24,298 bases of DNA, taken from positions 1-24,298 of the IMG/VR virus record IMGVR_UViG_3300048029_000388; one strand, 5' to 3'. This DNA is from a virus. This document shows positions 20,623-24,298 of the stretch, in pieces; within the stretch, counting starts at the first letter, position 1, and each line of letters opens with the position of its first letter. The position numbers and the translations under genes are program-made. Below the pieces are notes generated by a model that was given only the letters and a program-made list of their open reading frames with translations, was not told the origin of the DNA and did no database searches.

Positions 20623-21455
20623 AAGTTTGCGTCATATATAGTGGGCAGACAAGAAGTTACAATAACAATCATGAGTTGTGGCATAGCCATAAAAGAATGG
20701 CTGATGAACTTCAAACACGTTATAACATTGAAGTTGATTTCGTTGGTCATACTTGGGAAGATCAACCAATACCCTGGAACATAAGTGACTTTATACAATT
20801 CAAACAGGATAATCAAGACTGTATTGATATGTGGGCAAAAGATGACTTCTTTAAACGTGCATGGTGGGCTCCAGGCAGTGATACATTTCAGGACTTTGTT
20901 ATAGATTGTATTGACCAACGTAAGGGTAATGAACTGTTAGACAAAATAATACATAACACCAGGCAAGCATATGGACAAATTTTTAGTTTCTTTAAATGTA
21001 TAGATGAACTAGATAACACTTATGATGCATATTTTAAAACTCGTTGGGATATAATGATTGATAAAACACTTGGACTATGCGAATTCTTTCCATATGCTAT
21101 TGAAGAAAAGGATCCACTTGTTTTGTTTTCTGGAAATGCTTACATAAACCCACAACACCCTAAAGACAGAATGCATAATACTGCTACAACCAAAACTTTT
21201 GTGGGCGATACAAACTTTGTTATTAATAAGAAAGCAATGAATGCATACAAGGATACCAATTGGCTTGATTACTTACATTGGAATATTGTAAATTCAAGAT
21301 ATGATGATCCTAAACCAAGTAGTCACACATTATGGACAATGATGCACCCTGATACTATAACAGGAAGGTTCGTATTAAAAGGTGATTGTTTTAGTATAAC
21401 TAGAACACCAGATGATGTAAATCGAAAAAAGGAAATAAACAAATGGGCTATTTAG
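20619..21455 (+). CDS. Glycosyltransferase-like protein, tandem copy 2
   Basis: Start ATG 20619 overlaps the previous stop by ATGA. The 278-residue protein shares blocks with copy 1: CVIYSGQTRSYNNN, VDFVGHTWED, YDAYFKTRWDIMI and KPSSHTLWTMMH. The remaining sequence has diverged, so the duplication is not recent. It also has DTNFVINKKAMNAY, the usual acceptor-side block before the C-terminal domain. The end overlaps apt by 13 bases. Two divergent copies in tandem suggest two linkages or a heterodimer. No signal peptide. The assignment is by motif order only. Confidence 0.65.
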   Translation: MKVCVIYSGQTRSYNNNHELWHSHKRMADELQTRYNIEVDFVGHTWEDQPIPWNISDFIQFKQDNQDCIDMWAKDDFFKRAWWAPGSDTFQDFVIDCIDQRKGNELLDKIIHNTRQAYGQIFSFFKCIDELDNTYDAYFKTRWDIMIDKTLGLCEFFPYAIEEKDPLVLFSGNAYINPQHPKDRMHNTATTKTFVGDTNFVINKKAMNAYKDTNWLDYLHWNIVNSRYDDPKPSSHTLWTMMHPDTITGRFVLKGDCFSITRTPDDVNRKKEINKWAI

Positions 21456-21967
21456 AATTAAAAGAATATATTAGAACAGTGCCGGACTATCCGGTAGAGG
21501 GCGTTAATTTTTACGACCTGAACAGTTTATTTGCAAGTGATATTTGGTCACAAGTTGTTGAAGAGCTTGTTGAGAAAATGGAACATCTTCACTTTACACA
21601 TATTGTAGGTGTTGAAAGTCGTGGCTTTGTAGTAGCACAGGCTATTGCAAGTGAACTTAGAAAACCTATGGTTATGGTACGTAAAAAGGGTGCTAAATAC
21701 CCAGGTAAGTTACTAGAAGAGTCTTACGAATTAGAATACGGCACTGATACTCTTACACTTCAGGAGGGTATACTAGGACACACAAGTAGAGTTCTAATTG
21801 CAGATGATCTTATTGCTACTGGCGGTAGTATGTTGGCAACAAAAAGATTATGTGAACAGACAGGTGCCCGTGTAATTGCAACAGCAACAATCGTAAATCT
21901 TCGTTATTTAAATGCAGAAGGTTTAAGTGATATGGAAATTTACAGTTCAATGGGGGTAGATAAATGA
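21443..21967 (+). CDS. apt: Adenine phosphoribosyltransferase
   Basis: It joins adenine and PRPP to form AMP. Family marks are an N-terminal flexible hood (RTVPDYPVEGVNFYDLNSLF), GVESRGF for pyrophosphate binding, ESYELEYGTDTL (the Apt-specific segment) and the PRPP loop VLIADDLIATGGSM (117-130). At 174 residues it is full length. The Apt segment argues against it being an orotate phosphoribosyltransferase, although it lies in the same run as the pyrimidine genes. It overlaps the following A-type carrier by ATGA. It would salvage adenine released by host nucleic acid breakdown. Confidence 0.9.
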   Translation: MGYLELKEYIRTVPDYPVEGVNFYDLNSLFASDIWSQVVEELVEKMEHLHFTHIVGVESRGFVVAQAIASELRKPMVMVRKKGAKYPGKLLEESYELEYGTDTLTLQEGILGHTSRVLIADDLIATGGSMLATKRLCEQTGARVIATATIVNLRYLNAEGLSDMEIYSSMGVDK

Positions 21968-22329
21968 TAACAGTAACAGAAGATGCAGGTAAACATCTAA
22001 AAAATATTCAAGAAGATCAGAACAAATACATCTGCTTGGGTGTAAAAGGTGGTGGCTGTGCTGGCTTTAGTTATGATTGGCAACTTTCAGACGACAAACC
22101 AGAAGATTCAGAAACAATAGATTTAAAAAATGGTACAAACTTATATGTTGACAATATGAGCTTAATGTATTTGTTTGGTTGTACTGTGGATCTTAAAAAA
22201 GATGTCTTTGGAACAGTACTTGAAGTACAGACTCCAGCCGCACAGAGTTCATGTGGTTGTGGAGAATCAATAAACTTTGATATGGACATGATTGAACAAA
22301 ACGCAACAAAGTTCAATATACCAAGCTAA
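21964..22329 (+). CDS. A-type Fe-S carrier (IscA/ErpA/HesB)
   Basis: It delivers Fe-S clusters to apo-proteins. The three cluster-binding Cys are present: Cys32 in KGGGCAGFSY, and Cys97 and Cys99 in SSCGCGES near the end. At 121 residues it is slightly longer than bacterial IscA, with a C-terminal extension (INFDMDMIEQNATKF). hesB-like genes are known from marine T4-like phages. It overlaps apt (ATGA) and touches the membrane protein gene downstream. With the SufT-like protein and ferredoxin it makes three Fe-S-related genes in about 5 kb. Confidence 0.92.
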   Translation: MITVTEDAGKHLKNIQEDQNKYICLGVKGGGCAGFSYDWQLSDDKPEDSETIDLKNGTNLYVDNMSLMYLFGCTVDLKKDVFGTVLEVQTPAAQSSCGCGESINFDMDMIEQNATKFNIPS

Positions 22330-22685
22330 TGAAATTCGATTGGGAAAAGACAAAAGAATATCTAATCTATAGAGAGCAAGTACGTGGCAAGTGGGAAGAC
22401 TACGTTCGTTGGGGTATTGCCATCTCCGTAGTAATTTATGGACTATATAGCAAAGAATATGAGTATGCTTTTGCTATTGCCCTTGTAATTTGGTTATTAC
22501 CTGTAATAATCTTGCCGTGGATTAGTGGAAAACTTTATGGTGCAAAATGGTACCTAAGAATGAAGGAACGAAATGAAAACCGTATGGCGGGCTTACCTAA
22601 ATATATTAGATGGCCAATCCAAGGGGCAGTTATATTGCTTCTATGTTATATGATGAATGGCTTTAAGTTTTGGCCCATAGGATGA
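22329..22685 (+). CDS. Multi-span membrane protein
   Basis: A 118-residue protein starting within the stop of the A-type carrier. A hydrophilic front (FDWEKTKEYLIYREQVRGKW) precedes hydrophobic segments at about residues 28-40 (GIAISVVIYGLY), 46-65 (YAFAIALVIWLLPVIILPWI) and 96-110 (IQGAVILLLCYMM), with a basic loop LRMKERNENRMAG. It has about three spans, with the basic loop probably cytoplasmic. No family recognised. It might anchor the neighbouring dihydroorotate dehydrogenase-like protein, whose start it overlaps (ATGA), but that is speculation. Confidence 0.72.
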   Translation: MKFDWEKTKEYLIYREQVRGKWEDYVRWGIAISVVIYGLYSKEYEYAFAIALVIWLLPVIILPWISGKLYGAKWYLRMKERNENRMAGLPKYIRWPIQGAVILLLCYMMNGFKFWPIG

Positions 22686-23398
22686 TTTTTATATCAGCAC
22701 CTTTTGGAAATTACTTACACTATAAAAATACTCTTAGTGTACATGGTACATTTACTGTGTCACCACGTCCTGGCAGACTAAAAGCAATAATCAAAACATT
22801 AAGATATACTAAACAGGGTTGGAGAAACAAATTAGGTTTGCGTAATCCTGGATTACATGCTGGCATGTTCAAAACAAGTTATGATAATGTACTTAGTGTG
22901 GCGGCTATAGAACCTGCAGACTGGACAAAGATACAGATGTCTATAGGAGTAGAGCGTAACATAGAACTAAACGTAAGTTGCCCTAATTTAGATTCACATG
23001 ACGATACAACTACGTGGGAAAACTTTGAAAAGTTTCCAAATAAAATGCGAGGCAAGTATTGTATTGTAAAGATTCCACCAAACAGTAGTGAAACATTAAT
23101 TGATAAACTTGTAGACATGGGCTACACACAAATTCATGCAAGTAATACATTACCAACAGATAAAGGTGGATTAAGTGGCAAAATACTACAGCCCTATACT
23201 ATGAAACTTGTAAAATATATCAAGAATAAATATCCGGAAGTAGAAGTAATTGCCGGAGGTGGAATTACAACACCAAAAGATGCAAAAAATTATTATGACG
23301 AAGGCGCAGATCACATAAGCCTCGGATCAGTTTGCTTTACGCCGTGGAAGATTAGGAAAATTATAAATGAAAGTGGCGGTAATAGGTTGCAGTCATAG
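22682..23398 (+). CDS. Compact dihydroorotate dehydrogenase-like flavoprotein
   Basis: DHODs oxidise dihydroorotate to orotate with FMN. Seen: FTVSPRPGR, LRNPGLHAGM, the substrate motif ELNVSCPN (95-102), VKIPP with Lys130, ASNT (153-156), the flavin motif GGLSG (162-166), AGGGI (191-195) and LGSVCF (214-219). These are in correct barrel order. I chose ATG 22682 (ATGA overlap with the previous stop). At 238 residues it lacks part of the usual N-terminus and appears shorter in loops than class 1 (about 310) or class 2 (about 340) enzymes. It pairs functionally with pyrF at 18088. It could also be a related flavin barrel acting on another substrate. Confidence 0.82.
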   Translation: MIFISAPFGNYLHYKNTLSVHGTFTVSPRPGRLKAIIKTLRYTKQGWRNKLGLRNPGLHAGMFKTSYDNVLSVAAIEPADWTKIQMSIGVERNIELNVSCPNLDSHDDTTTWENFEKFPNKMRGKYCIVKIPPNSSETLIDKLVDMGYTQIHASNTLPTDKGGLSGKILQPYTMKLVKYIKNKYPEVEVIAGGGITTPKDAKNYYDEGADHISLGSVCFTPWKIRKIINESGGNRLQS

Positions 23399-24053
23399 CG
23401 ATACCACATACATTAGAAATAATTGGGTTGAACAACTCGCGAACAAATACAAACATCATACCTTTCATAATTATAGTGTAGTTGGATCAGGCCAATTAGA
23501 CATTGATTGTGTTCTAAAGCATTTCGTAAAGTTTAATCTGCAATACGATAAAGTAATTGTTCAGTTCAGTGGTAATAATAGATGGATAATTCCTAGTGTG
23601 GGTAAGAGTAAAGGTTTTGATGATGCGTTTATTAATATCAAACTTACAGACAATCTTACATGCTATAGATTAAACATTCCACGTAGTAGATCTTCACGTA
23701 TATACACAAGAGAAGAACTAAAAGGTGTTGCAAAAGGTTTTTGGAGTGATGGTAGAGTGAGACCTGAATCAGATGAATGGGTAGAAGACGAATCAAGTTA
23801 CAGTGTTGGCTTTGCACATTACTACAGTGATCTATTACGTGAAACTATTACTAAAATATATCCATATAATTTTATTTACTGGACATTTAGACCATCACAT
23901 ACAAATAACATTGGACAAGAGCTTTGTGCTCACGATTGGTTTGAGAAAGAACACCCAGTTTCGTATGTAGAAACATATACAGATGATACATTACATCTTA
24001 ATCCTTTAGGCAATACAATTTTGCTTGAACATTACTTGAAAATTAAATTATGA
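23367..24053 (+). CDS. SGNH-hydrolase-like protein, copy 4 (canonical DxxH)
   Basis: The start overlaps the DHOD-like gene by 32 bases. The 228-residue product has block I VIGCSHSD (Ser9), a Gly block in NYSVVGSGQLDID, an Asn block in IVQFSGNNRW, and block V DDTLHLNPLGN with Asp207 and His210. All four elements are kept, so it could be active. The region 100-150 (SSRIYTREELKGVAKGFW) is unlike the other copies. It is followed by copy 5 with an ATGA overlap. No signal peptide; cytoplasmic. The substrate may be an acylated sugar or lipid, unproven. Confidence 0.75.
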   Translation: MKVAVIGCSHSDTTYIRNNWVEQLANKYKHHTFHNYSVVGSGQLDIDCVLKHFVKFNLQYDKVIVQFSGNNRWIIPSVGKSKGFDDAFINIKLTDNLTCYRLNIPRSRSSRIYTREELKGVAKGFWSDGRVRPESDEWVEDESSYSVGFAHYYSDLLRETITKIYPYNFIYWTFRPSHTNNIGQELCAHDWFEKEHPVSYVETYTDDTLHLNPLGNTILLEHYLKIKL

Positions 24054-24298
24054 AAAACGTAGCAGTACTAGGTTGTAGCCATAGCAGTGAACGAACACAT
24101 GATAGAATGTGGCCTGTACAACTAGCTGAACGTTATCCAAATCTAAACATCATAAACTACAGTATGCCAGGGCATGGACATTATTATATGGACATAATTC
24201 TTAAGCATTTAATGTATGAAAGTGAAGAACAGATAGACTGGATAATAGTACAGTTTACAGGTTTCCATAGGCATCATATTCCTATATTATGTAGTAAA
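24050..24298 (+). CDS. SGNH-hydrolase-like protein, copy 5 (3'-truncated by window)
   Basis: It starts at ATG 24050 (ATGA overlap) and runs off the window end after 83 codons. Block I is VAVLGCSHSS (Ser10), then INYSMPGHGHYYMD gives the Gly block and IIVQFTGFHRHH the strand before the catalytic region. It is closest in layout to copy 4 (IGCSHS, NYSVVGSG, IVQFSGNN), suggesting a tandem duplication. The C-terminal block cannot be seen. Confidence 0.75.
   Translation, partial: MKNVAVLGCSHSSERTHDRMWPVQLAERYPNLNIINYSMPGHGHYYMDIILKHLMYESEEQIDWIIVQFTGFHRHHIPILCSK

Noticed and set aside
21443-21967. Orotate phosphoribosyltransferase (PyrE) to complete UMP synthesis
   Set aside because: The segment ESYELEYGTDTL and the N-terminal hood are typical of adenine phosphoribosyltransferase.
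23226-23233. AATAAATA late promoter box
   Set aside because: It lies in the middle of the DHOD-like coding region with no nearby gene start at the right distance.
1-24298. CRISPR array, insertion sequence, integrase or attachment site
   Set aside because: No regularly spaced direct repeats, transposase or integrase motifs were found on either strand.

Overview
This is an AT-rich segment of a lytic, T4-related (marine myovirus type) phage genome. The evidence is dense coding with almost every gene on the + strand, chains of ATGA/TTGA stop-start overlaps, a complete family B DNA polymerase of the T4 gp43 type, an ATP-dependent DNA ligase, a DsbA-like small DNA-binding protein, a SleB-type lysin and many tiny membrane or hypothetical proteins. 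The AT richness and the metabolic cargo recall phages of AT-rich marine bacteria such as pelagiphages or cyanophage relatives, but the host cannot be proven from this window. Both ends are internal to the genome. The last gene is cut by the window edge, and the first may be.

Layout. 1-3414: small conserved phage proteins, a compact adenylate-forming (ANL) enzyme and the first of five SGNH-hydrolase-like proteins. 3410-5566: small proteins and a 470-residue protein with a possible nuclease core. 5569-9915: a sigma70-type promoter, DsbA-like protein, unknown protein, DNA polymerase and an Fe(II)/2-oxoglutarate oxygenase-like protein. 9916-10461: the only large gap between + strand genes. It looks like two convergent small transcription units: a structured + strand RNA, and a minus-strand unit with a T4-like late promoter, tandem pseudoknots, a strong ribosome binding site and a 33-codon ORF. 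They share a bidirectional terminator. 10404-15825: three promoters carrying the same palindrome in their spacers drive the DNA ligase, small proteins, the lysin and a second SGNH protein. 15830-24298: one long run of overlapping auxiliary metabolic genes: QueD-like, SGNH, SufT-like, 7Fe ferredoxin, OMP decarboxylase, 2OG oxygenase-like, ABM-like, two glycosyltransferase-like paralogues, Apt, A-type Fe-S carrier, dihydroorotate dehydrogenase-like, and two more SGNH proteins.

How the genes fit together. The polymerase, ligase and DsbA-like protein serve replication and late expression. PyrD-like, PyrF and Apt would feed nucleotide pools. The A-type carrier, SufT-like protein and ferredoxin form an iron-sulfur set. 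The ANL enzyme, SGNH proteins and glycosyltransferase-like pair could act in acyl or glycan decoration, but that is inference.

The signals most worth checking are the convergent RNA locus at 9.9-10.4 kb, the 14-bp palindrome that fills the spacer of three promoters, and the apparent complete absence of GCAGC/GCTGC from the window, with every Ala-Ala pair I found spelled GCS-GCN.
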